DNA from: Pseudonocardia sp. T1-2H
Lineage (GTDB): Bacteria; Actinomycetota; Actinomycetes; Mycobacteriales; Pseudonocardiaceae
DNA: 64,000 bases
Assembly (NCBI RefSeq): GCF_038039215.1
Contig: NZ_JBBPCL010000001.1
Coordinates: forward strand, 4,402,001-4,466,000
Reading direction: 5' to 3'
Shown: positions 18,573 through 28,077 of the stretch, piece after piece
How the letters are laid out: each line of letters begins with the position of its first letter
Numbering within the stretch: the first letter of the stretch is position 1
The notes under the pieces: model-generated
Told to the model about the DNA's origin: nothing
Database searches by the model: none
The model's input: only the letters and a program-made list of their open reading frames with translations
Position numbers and translations under genes: made by a program

Positions 18573-19877
18573 ATGTCCGAGCAGAATGGTCCTGACCGCA
18601 CGGCCACCCTGCACTATCCCGGTGGCGAGTACGAGATGCCGATCGTGGAGGCGACCGAGGGCGCCGGCGGGCTGCGCGTCGACTCGATGCTGGGCGAGAC
18701 CGGGCTGACCGGTCTCGACCCCGGCTTCGTCAATACCGGGGCGTGCCGGTCCGAGATCACCTACATCGACGGCGAGGCCGGCATCCTGCGCTACCGCGGC
18801 TACCCGATCGATCAGCTCGCGCAGCGTTCCACGTTCCTCGAGGTGAGCTACCTGCTCATCTACGGGCAACTACCGAACAAGGCGCAGCTCGAGCGGTTCA
18901 CCGGGCAGATCCAGCGCCACACGCTGCTGCACGAGGACCTGAAGCAGTTCTTCCGCGGTTTCCCGGCCGACGCGCACCCGATGCCGGTGCTGTCCTCGGC
19001 GGTTTCGGCGCTGTCGACCTTCTACCAGAGCAGCCTGGACCCGTTCGACGAGCCCAACGTCGACCTCTCGAGCGTGCGGCTGCTGGCCAAGGTGCCCACG
19101 ATCGCCGCCTATGCCTACAAGAAGTCGATCGGCCAGCCGCTGCTCTACCCGGACAACGCGCTGGGGCTGGTGGAGAACTTCCTGCGCCTGACCTTCGGCC
19201 TGCCCGCCGAGACCTACCAGGTCGACCCGGAGGTGGCCCGGGCGCTGGACATGCTGTTCATCCTGCACGCCGATCACGAGCAGAACTGCTCGACCTCGAC
19301 GGTGCGGATGGTCGGCTCGGCGCAGGCGAACCTGTTCGCCTCGATCTCGGCCGGCATCAACGCGTTGTTCGGTCCGCGACACGGCGGTGCGAACGCCGCG
19401 GTGCTCACGATGCTCGAGTCGATCCGCGACGACCACGGCAACCCCGACGCGTTCGTCACCAAGGTGAAGAACAAGGAGCCGGGCGTCCGGCTGATGGGGT
19501 TCGGGCACCGGGTCTACAGGAACTACGACCCGCGCGCGGCGATCGTCCGCGACGCCGCCCGCGGCATCATCGACAGGCTCGGCGGCGGCGACGAGCTGCT
19601 CGACATCGCCCAGCGGCTCGAGGAGATCGCGCTCGGCGACGACTACTTCATCGAGCGCAAGCTCTACCCGAACGTCGACTTCTACACCGGCCTGATCTAC
19701 AAGGCGATGGGTTTCCCGACCGAGATGTTCCCCGTGCTGTTCGCCATCGGCCGGCTGCCCGGTTGGATCGCGCACTGGCGCGAGATGATCGATGACCCGG
19801 ACACCCGCATCGCCCGTCCGCGCCAGCTCTACACCGGGCCGCCCCAGCGGGACTTCGTCTCGGTCGGTGACCGCTGA
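18573..19877 (+). CDS. gltA: Type II citrate synthase
   Basis: The protein has 434 residues from ATG, with 'gggagg' about eight bases upstream. It condenses acetyl-CoA and oxaloacetate to citrate. Visible family marks are 'GILRYRGYPIDQLA' near the start, the active-site 'LHADHEQNCSTSTVRMVGS' and 'MGFGHRVYRNYDPRA' with the second catalytic His. The length and the N-terminal beta-rich extension ('ATLHYPGGEYEMPIVEAT') match the hexameric, NADH-sensitive type II enzymes. The frame is intact. Confidence 0.97.
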   Translation: MSEQNGPDRTATLHYPGGEYEMPIVEATEGAGGLRVDSMLGETGLTGLDPGFVNTGACRSEITYIDGEAGILRYRGYPIDQLAQRSTFLEVSYLLIYGQLPNKAQLERFTGQIQRHTLLHEDLKQFFRGFPADAHPMPVLSSAVSALSTFYQSSLDPFDEPNVDLSSVRLLAKVPTIAAYAYKKSIGQPLLYPDNALGLVENFLRLTFGLPAETYQVDPEVARALDMLFILHADHEQNCSTSTVRMVGSAQANLFASISAGINALFGPRHGGANAAVLTMLESIRDDHGNPDAFVTKVKNKEPGVRLMGFGHRVYRNYDPRAAIVRDAARGIIDRLGGGDELLDIAQRLEEIALGDDYFIERKLYPNVDFYTGLIYKAMGFPTEMFPVLFAIGRLPGWIAHWREMIDDPDTRIARPRQLYTGPPQRDFVSVGDR

Positions 19878-20003
19878 TCCGCACCGGGCCGCCGGCGGGC
19901 GCCGACTCCCAACCACCGGATCGTCGTGCTCGCTGGGTCACCGAGGCCGTCATCGCCCCTTTGGCTCGGAGCCAGCGGGTGTCCGGGCGAGGCTGGGAGG
20001 CGG

Positions 20004-20792
20004 TTACGGGGTGAGCATGAAGGCGCCGTAGCCGACGACCCGGGCTGGGTCGGCCCCGGCGTCGGCGGAGGTGGCCAGGCGCAGGAGTTCGACGTGCATG
20101 TCGCATTCGGCGGCGTGGCGCAGCAGGCCGCGGAGGGCCTGACAGCCGCAAGCGGCGTCGGAGGTGATGGCCGGGGTGTCGCGGGCGAGGATGGCGGTGG
20201 CGGTGCGGGTGTCGCGCTCGCGGGCTGTTGGCTGGTCGAGGTAGTGGCTGAGGTCGGTGGAAACGACGGCCACGGTCTCGGGTTCGGTCAGCAGCGCGGC
20301 CAGCAGCCGGGCGACGGTGGCGGGTTCGGTGGCGCCGACGAGGACGGGCAGCATCGGGATGTCGGGTCCGAGCGTGCGGATCAGGAACGGCAGTTGGGTC
20401 TCGATGGCGTGCTCGGCCGCGTGCGGGCGGTCATCGACGGTCACGCCGGGCAGCTCGGCGGCGGTCTGCCGGGCCCAGGGGTCGATCGGGACCGGGCCGA
20501 GCGGGGTAGCGAAGGCGTCGACGCTCGGCACCGCACTCCCGGTCAGGGGCACGTAGTGCGCGGGGCCCAGCACGACGACCCGGGTCACGTCCGCGCGGCA
20601 GGCGGCGAGCTGAGCGTAGGCGCTGCCGGCGACCGCGCCGGAGTAACGGTAGCCGGCGTGCGGGGCGATCAGGGCGGCCGGGCGTCGGCCGGTCGGTCGG
20701 GCGTCGGCCAGCAGGCCGTCCACCCGACTGGCCAATACCGCCGGGTCGGCCGGATAGAACCGGTCGGCGACAGCGGCCGGGCGGACCGCCAT
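20004..20792 (-). CDS. amrB: AmmeMemoRadiSam system protein B (MEMO1 family)
   Basis: The protein has 262 residues. The family signature is clear: 'VADRFYPADPAVLASRVD', 'IAPHAGYRYSGAVAGSAYAQ', 'VVVLGPAHY', 'AAEHAIETQLPFL' and 'STDLSHYLDQ'. These proteins resemble extradiol dioxygenases and occur with a radical SAM partner and an AMMECR1 protein; the reaction is not established. It starts three bases after the stop of the radical SAM gene, so both are co-translated. No AMMECR1 gene is visible nearby. Confidence 0.92.
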   Translation of the reverse strand: MAVRPAAVADRFYPADPAVLASRVDGLLADARPTGRRPAALIAPHAGYRYSGAVAGSAYAQLAACRADVTRVVVLGPAHYVPLTGSAVPSVDAFATPLGPVPIDPWARQTAAELPGVTVDDRPHAAEHAIETQLPFLIRTLGPDIPMLPVLVGATEPATVARLLAALLTEPETVAVVSTDLSHYLDQPTARERDTRTATAILARDTPAITSDAACGCQALRGLLRHAAECDMHVELLRLATSADAGADPARVVGYGAFMLTP

Positions 20793-20795
20793 CGT

Positions 20796-21905
20796 TCAGC
20801 GCTCGCCGAGCTCGGCGATCGACAATGGCAGCCGCCGCCGGCCCCACTCGCCGACCGGGCCGTCGTACCGACCGGCGAGTGTGGTTCCGCATGCCGTGCA
20901 GCGGCCGTGGTCGGTGAGCTCGTAGCGGCCGATGACGTGCCAGTTCCGCTCGACCACCGCCGCGCCGCAGCCGGGACAGGTGGTCCGCCCCCCGTCGGTG
21001 TCGTGGACGTTGCCGGTGTAGACGTAGCGCAGTCCGTGCCGCTGGGCGATGCGGCGGGCCCGGGTGAGCGTCGCCGGCGGAGTGGGCGGGACGTCGCGCA
21101 TCTTGAAATCGGGGTGGAAGGCGGTGAAGTGCAAGGGCACGTCGGGCCCGAGGTGGTCGGCGATCCATCCGCACTCGGCGTCGATTTCCGCGTCGGAGTC
21201 GTTGTGCCCGGGGATCAGCAGGGTGGTGATCTCGAACCAGACATCGGTGCAGTGCCGCAGATGAACCAGCGTGTCCAGAACCGGTTGCAGGTGCCCGGCG
21301 GAGACCCGGTGGTAGAAGTCGTCGGTGAAGGCCTTGAGGTCCACGTTCGCGGCGTCAAGGTGGGCGAACAACTCCCGCCGCGGCTCATCGCCGATATAGC
21401 CCGCGGTGACGGCCACCGCCTTGATCCCCCGGGCCCGGCAGGCGTCGGCGACGTCGACGGCGTACTCCAGGAAGATCACCGGGTCGTTGTAGGTCATCGC
21501 GACGCTGCGGCACCCCAGCCGTATTGCGGCGTCGGCGATGTCGTCGGGGCCGGCGGCATCGGTCAGGCGGTCGATCTCGCGGGACTTGGAGATGTCCCAG
21601 TTCTGGCAGAACCGGCAGGCCAAGTTGCAACCCGCGGTGCCGAACGACAACACCGCGCTGCCGGGCAGGAAATGGTTCAGCGGCTTCTTCTCGATCGGGT
21701 CGACGCAGAACCCGCTGGACCGGCCCCACGAGGTGAGCACCACCTGGTCGCCGACCCGGCCGCGGACGAAGCACAGGCCGCGCTGGCCCTCGCGCAACCG
21801 GCACGCCCGCGGGCACACGTCACACTGCACCCGCCCGTCGCCGAGCTGGTGCCAGTAGCGGCCGGGTACCGTGTACCGGTCGTCCAGGCTGATCTCGGAA
21901 GTCAC
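20796..21905 (-). CDS. amrS: AmmeMemoRadiSam system radical SAM enzyme
   Basis: The protein has 369 residues. I start it at GTG 21905 because 'ggagg' lies about eight bases upstream. The N-terminal Cys motif 'CDVCPRACRLREGQRGLC' is followed by the radical SAM cluster 'CNLACRFCQNWDISKS' and 'GYIGDEPRRELF'. Two further CxxC pairs near the C-terminus ('CPGCG', 'CTACG') could bind zinc or an additional cluster. It forms an operon with amrB. The substrate is unknown. Confidence 0.92.
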   Translation of the reverse strand: MTSEISLDDRYTVPGRYWHQLGDGRVQCDVCPRACRLREGQRGLCFVRGRVGDQVVLTSWGRSSGFCVDPIEKKPLNHFLPGSAVLSFGTAGCNLACRFCQNWDISKSREIDRLTDAAGPDDIADAAIRLGCRSVAMTYNDPVIFLEYAVDVADACRARGIKAVAVTAGYIGDEPRRELFAHLDAANVDLKAFTDDFYHRVSAGHLQPVLDTLVHLRHCTDVWFEITTLLIPGHNDSDAEIDAECGWIADHLGPDVPLHFTAFHPDFKMRDVPPTPPATLTRARRIAQRHGLRYVYTGNVHDTDGGRTTCPGCGAAVVERNWHVIGRYELTDHGRCTACGTTLAGRYDGPVGEWGRRRLPLSIAELGER

Positions 21906-22122
21906 CGCACCGCTCCTCCCGAACCCACGATAGCCACGATGCGCGGCTCCGGCAGCGGCCGATTCGAGCACCGGCAAGGAGCCTCTGGATCTCCTCGTGC
22001 TCCCACGTCTCGCCCTCGGGCGGCGCCGCCGGCTCCGCGTCCACCCGGTCGACGAAGGGGCCGGCGATCACCGCGTGATGTTCTGGAGACCTCTCACAGT
22101 GCATCAGAAAGCGACTCACGCG

Positions 22123-22235
22123 ATGACCGCACCCGATCAAGTATTGACCCTGGTCGTCTCCTGCACGAGCAGTTGACCTCGGCCTCGCCGGACCTGCTGC
22201 GCTCGATGCTGATGACTCTTTGCTGGTCGGGTCGA
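22123..22235 (+). mobile_element. IS256-family transposase start fragment, frameshifted
   Basis: The sequence begins 'MTAPDQV'. After a shift of one base it continues 'IDPGRLLHEQL' and 'TSASPDLLRSMLMT', the N-terminus of IS256/IS285-type transposases. Nothing of the catalytic core is left. It sits in the 600-base gap before the sugar operon. The rest of that gap holds nothing I can name. Confidence 0.5.
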
Positions 22236-22527
22236 GCCCGACGGCGCACAACGCGGACTGGTGGAAACCACTCAGACCAAGCCCTGAGCCATATCGTCGA
22301 TCATCAGGTCGGGAGACGATGCATCCGGGCCAAAGGCAGTTCCCCGCACCCGTTCAGACCGCGTACTGCCACGCCACTGCGGACGCTATTCCTGTCTTGA
22401 GACCTTTCATTCCTGTACCTCTTGACGGCTACTTGTGATCCAAGACACACTTCTATGCGGCTCGGGCCATCTGTCGAGCGCAGACCGCCTCGACGACGAG
22501 CGTGCATCGCGCAGGGAGGCCCACGTG

Positions 22528-23982
22528 GTGACCACACCGGGCGGTCAGCCCCCGCAGAGCGATCCCTCCCAGGAGTCGGGCGACCAGATCCCGCAGGTCG
22601 GCTTCGCCACTCCGAGTACGGGCCGCACCGTTCTGGTCACCGCGACCGCGGCACTTGGTGGCTTCCTCTTCGGCTACGACACCGCGGTGATCAACGGCGC
22701 GGTGAAGGCAGTCGGGGAGGTGTTCCACGCGTCGCCCCTGGTCCTGGGGTTCGCGGTCGCCGCGGCGCTCATCGGCTGCGCCATCGGCGCCTGGTTCGCT
22801 GGCGCGCTCGCCGACCGGCACGGCCGGATCAGGGTGATGATCCTGGCCGCGATCGCGTTCGCCGTCAGCGCGCTGGGCGTCGGTTTCGCGTTCTCCATCT
22901 GGGATCTCGCGTTCTGGCGCCTGATCGGCGGGCTCGGCGTCGGCGCCGCGTCGGTGATCGCTCCCGCCTACATCGCGGAGATATCGCCTGCCCACCTGCG
23001 CGGCAGGTTGGGCTCGCTGCAGCAGCTGGCCATCGTCACGGGCATCTTCGTGGCCCTGCTGGTGGACTACGCGCTGGTCGCCGGCTCCGGCTCGGCATCG
23101 GCACCGCTGTGGTTCGGCCTGGCGACGTGGCGGTGGATGTTCCTGTCGTTGCTGGTGCCCGCGGTCGCCTACGGCCTGCTGGCCCTGACGATCCCGGAGT
23201 CGCCCCGGTACCTGTGCGCGAAGGAGCGCCTGGGTGAGGCGGCGACCGTGCTGCGCCGGTTCGTCGGCGGGGACGTCGACGGGCGGATCAAGGAGATCAT
23301 CCGGACGCTCAGGGGCAAGAAGGACGAGGGCGGCTTCGCGACCATCCGCGGTCCGCGGCTGGGGTTGCTCCCGATCGTCTGGGTCGGGATCGGGTTGTCG
23401 GTCTTCCAGCAGTTCACCGGCATCAACGTGATCTTCTACTACTCGTCGGTGCTGTGGCAGGCCGTCGGCTTCGACGAGAAGGACGCGCTGGCGATCACGG
23501 TGATCACGTCGGTCACCAACATCGTCACGACCATCATCGCCATCGCGCTGGTCGACCGGATCGGCCGCAGGCCGCTGCTGCTCATCGGCGCGATCGGGCA
23601 GTTCGTCTGCCTCGGCGTTCTGGCGTTCCTGTTCGGTACCGCACCGGTCATCAACGGCACGCCGACCCTCGGGTCGGCCGGCCCGATCGCACTCGTTGCG
23701 GCGAACCTGTACGTGGTGTTCTTCGGCGCCACCTGGGGTCCGGTCGTCTGGGTGCTGCTCGGTGAGATGTTCAACAACAAGATCCGCGCCATGGCGCTGT
23801 CGGTCGCGGCCGCGGCGCAGTGGGTGGCGAACTTCATCATCTCCACGACGTTCCCGGCGCTGTCCTCGGTCGGGCTGGGTCTGGCGTACGGCGTCTATAC
23901 GTTCTTCGCCTTCGTGTCGATCTTCTTCGTGATCAGATACGTCAAGGAGACGAAGGGACGCGAGCTGGAAGAGATGGTCTGA
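22528..23982 (+). CDS. MFS sugar porter
   Basis: The protein has about 484 residues and twelve hydrophobic segments. GTG 22528 (or 22525) follows 'gggagg'. The sugar porter signatures are present: 'GFLFGYDTAVINGAVKA' at the first helix, 'GALADRHGRIRVM' in loop 2-3, 'ESPRYLCAKERLGEA', 'QFTGINVIFYYSS', 'VDRIGRRPLLLIG' and the tail 'VKETKGRELEEM'. It would import a sugar with protons. It is the first gene of a five-gene operon for disaccharide use. Two bases separate its stop from the next start. Confidence 0.92.
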   Translation: MTTPGGQPPQSDPSQESGDQIPQVGFATPSTGRTVLVTATAALGGFLFGYDTAVINGAVKAVGEVFHASPLVLGFAVAAALIGCAIGAWFAGALADRHGRIRVMILAAIAFAVSALGVGFAFSIWDLAFWRLIGGLGVGAASVIAPAYIAEISPAHLRGRLGSLQQLAIVTGIFVALLVDYALVAGSGSASAPLWFGLATWRWMFLSLLVPAVAYGLLALTIPESPRYLCAKERLGEAATVLRRFVGGDVDGRIKEIIRTLRGKKDEGGFATIRGPRLGLLPIVWVGIGLSVFQQFTGINVIFYYSSVLWQAVGFDEKDALAITVITSVTNIVTTIIAIALVDRIGRRPLLLIGAIGQFVCLGVLAFLFGTAPVINGTPTLGSAGPIALVAANLYVVFFGATWGPVVWVLLGEMFNNKIRAMALSVAAAAQWVANFIISTTFPALSSVGLGLAYGVYTFFAFVSIFFVIRYVKETKGRELEEMV

Positions 23983-23984
23983 CG

Positions 23985-24809
23985 ATGGCCGCGCCGACGT
24001 CGACTGTCCGTGATCTGCCCGATGCACTGCACGACGACGGCCGGTTTGCCGAACGCATGGCCGGTCGCCGCCCGGCGGTGTTCCTCGACTACGACGGGGT
24101 GCTGACGCCGATCGTCGACCGGCCCGAGGACGCGCTGATCTCCGACAGCATGCGGGAGACGGTGCAGGCGCTGGCCAAGCGGTGCCCGGTCTGCGTGGTC
24201 AGCGGCCGTGACCGGCTGGTCGTGCAGGAGTTGATGGGTGTCGACGACCTGGTCGTCGCCGGCAGCCACGGGTTCGACATCTGGAGCCCCACCGAGGGCA
24301 CGATCCAGCATGACGCCGCCAGCGGGTTCGAGGACGTGGTCGCCGAGGCCGCGGACCGCCTCCGCGCGGAGGTGGGCTCGATCCCGGACGTGGTGGTCGA
24401 GCCGAAGAAGGCTTCGGTCGCGGTGCATTTCCGGCTCGTCGACCCGGCTCAGCACAAGCGTATCTCCGACATCGTCGACGCCATGCTCGCCGAGCAGCCG
24501 GACCGGCTGAAGGTCACGCCGGGAAAGATGGTCTACGAGCTCCAGCCGCAGATCGACTGGAACAAGGGCCGGGCCGTGCTCTACCTGCTGCATACCCTCG
24601 GCCTCGACACCGACGACGTCGTGCCCGTCTACCTCGGCGACGACATCACCGACGAGGACGCCTTCCGGGCGCTGGCCGGGGGTCGCGGCATCGGGATCAT
24701 CGTCGGGCACGCCGATGATCCCGAGGTGGCCGATCGGGCCACAGCCGCGGACTTCGTGCTCCCCTCGCCAGCAGAGGTGGAACAGCTGCTCTCCACTCTG
24801 GCCCGCTGA
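23985..24809 (+). CDS. otsB: Trehalose-6-phosphate phosphatase
   Basis: The protein has 274 residues of the HAD superfamily. Motif I is 'AVFLDYDGVLTPIV', motif II includes 'CVVSGRD', and the C-terminal motif is 'YLGDDITDEDAF'. The cap segment 'FHFRLVDPAQHKRIS'-like region and 'YELQPQIDWNKGRAVLYLL' are typical of OtsB. It removes phosphate from trehalose 6-phosphate. It sits between the sugar porter and a GH65 phosphorylase, with no OtsA in the window, so it may act on an imported or phosphorylase-linked sugar phosphate. The start is ATG, coupled to the porter stop. Confidence 0.88.
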   Translation: MAAPTSTVRDLPDALHDDGRFAERMAGRRPAVFLDYDGVLTPIVDRPEDALISDSMRETVQALAKRCPVCVVSGRDRLVVQELMGVDDLVVAGSHGFDIWSPTEGTIQHDAASGFEDVVAEAADRLRAEVGSIPDVVVEPKKASVAVHFRLVDPAQHKRISDIVDAMLAEQPDRLKVTPGKMVYELQPQIDWNKGRAVLYLLHTLGLDTDDVVPVYLGDDITDEDAFRALAGGRGIGIIVGHADDPEVADRATAADFVLPSPAEVEQLLSTLAR

Positions 24810-24842
24810 CAGGCCGTTTCGCCGTACCGAGAGAGGGAACCT

Positions 24843-27306
24843 GTGTCCGGCTTCGCGATCGCCTACGACAACTACGACCCCGGCAATGAGGGTTTACGGG
24901 AATCGCTGACGTCGACGGGCAACGGCTACTTCTGCACCCGCGGCACGGCCGAGTGGGAGGACGCCGACGGCGTCCACTACCCGGGCACCTACGCCCACGG
25001 TGGCTTCAACCGGGAGACCACGATCCTCGGCGGCCGGCCGGTGCTGAACGAGGACCTGGTCAACCTGCCCAACTGGCTCATCCTCAAGCTGCGGATCGAG
25101 GGCGAGGACGCGATCCGGCTCGAGAACGTCGAGCTGATCTCCTACGAGCACTCCTACGACATCCGGCTCGCGATGGTCCAGCGCGTCCTGCGTTTCCGCG
25201 ACCGCGCCGATCGCGAGACGACGCTGCGCAGCCGCCGCTTCGTCAGCATGGCCCACAGCCACCAGGCCGGCATCGAGTGGACGCTGACGCCCGAGAACTG
25301 GTCGGGGCGCGTCGAGGTGATCTCCGGGCTCGACGGCCGGGTGACCAACCAGATGGTCGCCCGGTACCGCGAGCTGGAGGGTCGCCACCTCGACCCCGTC
25401 TCCCCCGCACCTTCGGGCCGGAGACCATCGCGATCAAGGTGCAAACCCGGCAGTCGAACATCTACGTGGCCGAGGCCGCCCGCATGCGCGTGTTCCGCGA
25501 CGGCGCGCCGGTACAGGCGGAGCGCAGCCTGCACCAGATGGTGGACTACATCCAGCAGGTGATCGCATTCGACGTGACGCAGGGCGAGTCCGTGCGCGTG
25601 GAGAAGATGGTCTCGCTGTTCACCTCGCACGACAACGCGATCACCGAGACGCTCGCGGCCGCGGGGCGGCACGTGCTGCGCTACCCGGACTTCGCCGAAG
25701 CGCTGGAGGAGCACGCGTCGGCGTGGACGGAGCTTCTGGGAGGTCTGCGACGTCGCTTCCCCACGAGCCCCGGGTGCAGCTGCTGCTGCGCTTCCACGTG
25801 GGCCACGTGCTGCAGGTGTGTTCACGGCACACGGCACGCCACGACGCCGGCGTCCCCGCACGCGGGCTCAACGGCGAGGCCTACCGCGGGCACGTGTTCT
25901 GGGACGAGCTCTACGTCTACCCGTTCCTGAACTTCCGGCTGCCCGACGTCACCCGGGGCTTGCTGCTGTACCGCTACCGCAGGCTCACCGAGGCGCGCGC
26001 CGCGGCGCGCGAGGCCGGCTTCCGGGGCGCGATGTTCCCGTGGCAGAGCGGCAGCGACGGCACCGAGGAGACGCAGGTCGTCCACCTCAATCCGCTGTCC
26101 GGGCAGTGGGATCCCGACCACAGCCACAACCAGCGGCACGTCAACGCCGCGATCTTCTACAACGTCTGGAAGTACTACCAGGCCACCGACGACCGGGAGT
26201 TCCTCCGCGACTACGGCGCCGAGCTGATGCTCGAAATCGCGCGGTTCTGGGCGTCGGCCGCCCACTACAACCCGGAGCGCGACCGCTACGAGATCCACGG
26301 CGTCATGGGACCCGACGAGTTCCACGAGCGCTATCCCGGCTCCGACGAGGACGGGCTGCGCAACAACGCCTACACCAACGTGATGGTCGCCTGGATCGCC
26401 GACACCGCGCCGCGCGTGCTGAGACTGCTGCCGGTGAGCCGCCGGGAGGCGCTGCGTGCCCGGCTCGGGCTGACCGACGACGAGCTGCGCACCTGGGACG
26501 AGATGAGCCGCAAGATGTACGTGCCGTTCCATCCGGACGGCATCATCAGCCAGTTCGAGGGCTACCTCGACCTCGAGGAGCTCGACTGGGAGCGCTACCG
26601 GGCCCAGCACACCAACGTCCAGCGCCTCGACCGGATCCTCAAGGCCGAGGGCGAGGACCCCGACCGGTTCAAGCTGGCCAAGCAGGCCGACACGGTCATG
26701 CTGTTCTTCCTGTTCTCCGACGAGGAGCTCCGGACGTTGCTCGGGCGGCTCGGCTACGCGCACGATCCGGAGCTGACCCGGCGCACGATCGACTACTACG
26801 ACCGGCGCACCTCCCACGGCTCCACGCTGAGCCTCGTGACCCACGCGGGCGTCCTGGCTGACATCGATCCGAAGAGCTCGTGGGACCGGTTCATCGTGGC
26901 GCTGGAGAGCGACATCGGCGACGTCCAGGGCGGGACGACGAAGGAAGGCATCCACATGGGTGTCATGTCCGGAACCCTGGACCTGTTGCAGCGCTACTAC
27001 GTCGGCAGTGACGTCCGGGAGGGCGTGCTGTATTTCGAGCCGACCCTGCTCGACCGCCTCGACGGACTGGTGTTCTCGATGCAGTTCCGCGGTACTCCAT
27101 TACGGGTGTCGATCGCCGGCGACCAGCTGACCGTGCTCGCGCTGCCCGAGGGCTTCCGCGGACCGGTCAGGATCGGCGTCGGCAGCGAGGTGCGCGAGCT
27201 CGGCGCGGGCGACAGCACGGTGTTCCGGTTGTCCCACGAAACCGGGCCGGCGGATCCGAACCATCCGAGCAACGCGGAAGGGAGCCACCATGGCGACAGG
27301 CTTTGA
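24843..27306 (+). pseudogene. GH65 disaccharide phosphorylase (trehalose/kojibiose/maltose type), frameshifted
   Basis: The reading passes through three frames. Residues from GTG 24843 to about 25401 ('YDPGNEGLRESLTSTGNGYF') are in one frame. A second frame runs from about 25407 ('TFGPETIAIKVQTRQSNIYV') to about 25745. The third runs to the stop at 27306 ('LNGEAYRGHVFWDELYVYP', catalytic 'MGPDEFHERYPG'). The first break is a C5 run at 25402-25406, where C6 restores the frame; the second lies at 25735-25762. All parts are fully conserved, so a recent lesion or a sequence error is likely. The enzyme would release beta-glucose 1-phosphate, which fits the next two genes. Confidence 0.85.
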
Positions 27307-28077
27307 GGGGGCCATCTTCGACGTCGACGGCGTGCTCGTCGACTCCCCCACGAGCGGGCCTGGAAGGAGTCGCTCCGCGAGCTGATGGAGTCCGACTGGG
27401 CCGACATCAGGGACCAGAGCTCGTGGTCGGACGACCGGTTCACCCCGCAGGTCTACCAGCAGGTCATGTCCGGCAAGCCCCGCGCCGCCGGCGCCCTTGC
27501 CGCCCTGGAGTACTTCGCGGTCCCCGACGCCGAGGACCGGGTCGAGGCCTACGGCGCGTACAAGCAGGACATGGTCGTCAAGCTCATCGAGGCGGGCGAG
27601 TTCGAGGCCTACCCGGACGCGCTGCGTTTCGTCCTCGCCGTGAAGGGCGCAGGCATTCCGATCGCCGCCGCGTCATCGTCGAAGAACGCGGGGCTGTTCC
27701 TGCGCCAGATCCGGCTCGACACCTTCGCTGAGCAGAACGGCCTGTCCTACGACTTCCTGAGCCCGGGACTGAACCTGCTCGACTCGTTCGACGTCGACAT
27801 CTCCGGACGTGACTTCGCCCAGGGCAAGCCGCACCCCGAGATCTTCCTGACCGGCGCGTCCGAGCTCGGCGTCCCGCCCGAAGACTGCTTCGTGGTCGAG
27901 GACGCGGCGAGCGGGGTCCAGGCCGCGAAGGCGGGTGGGATGGCGGCGATCGGCCTCGCCAGGGCCGACGACGAGAAGCTGCTCGCGGCCGAGCGGGCCG
28001 ACCTCGTCGTCACGTCCCTCGACGAGGTCGACGTCACGGCGCTGGGCCGGCACGAGCTCGTCCGGCGGGCGTCGTGA
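27290..28077 (+). pseudogene. pgmB: Beta-phosphoglucomutase, frameshifted near the start
   Basis: ATG 27290 overlaps the GH65 stop by 17 bases. The first 19 residues carry the HAD motif 'FEGAIFDVDGVLVDSP'. A C5 run at 27345-27349 then puts the rest out of frame; C6 would give 'DSPHERAWKESLREL'. The remainder is normal, with 'YPDALRFVLAVKGAGIPIAA', 'GKPHPEIFL' and 'VVEDAASGVQAAKAGGM'. The enzyme converts beta-glucose 1-phosphate to glucose 6-phosphate, the step after GH65 phosphorolysis. As the sequence stands, translation would need an internal start. Confidence 0.85.

Noticed and set aside
19926..22400. An 824-codon plus-strand frame opposite amrB and amrS
   Set aside because: It is a shadow of the two minus-strand genes. 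Only the last part (22123 onward) holds a real IS256 trace.
25402..27349. Programmed frameshifting at the C5 runs of GH65 and pgmB
   Set aside because: No such mechanism is known for these genes. The same C5 lesion occurs in unrelated genes, and there is no stimulatory structure that I could see.
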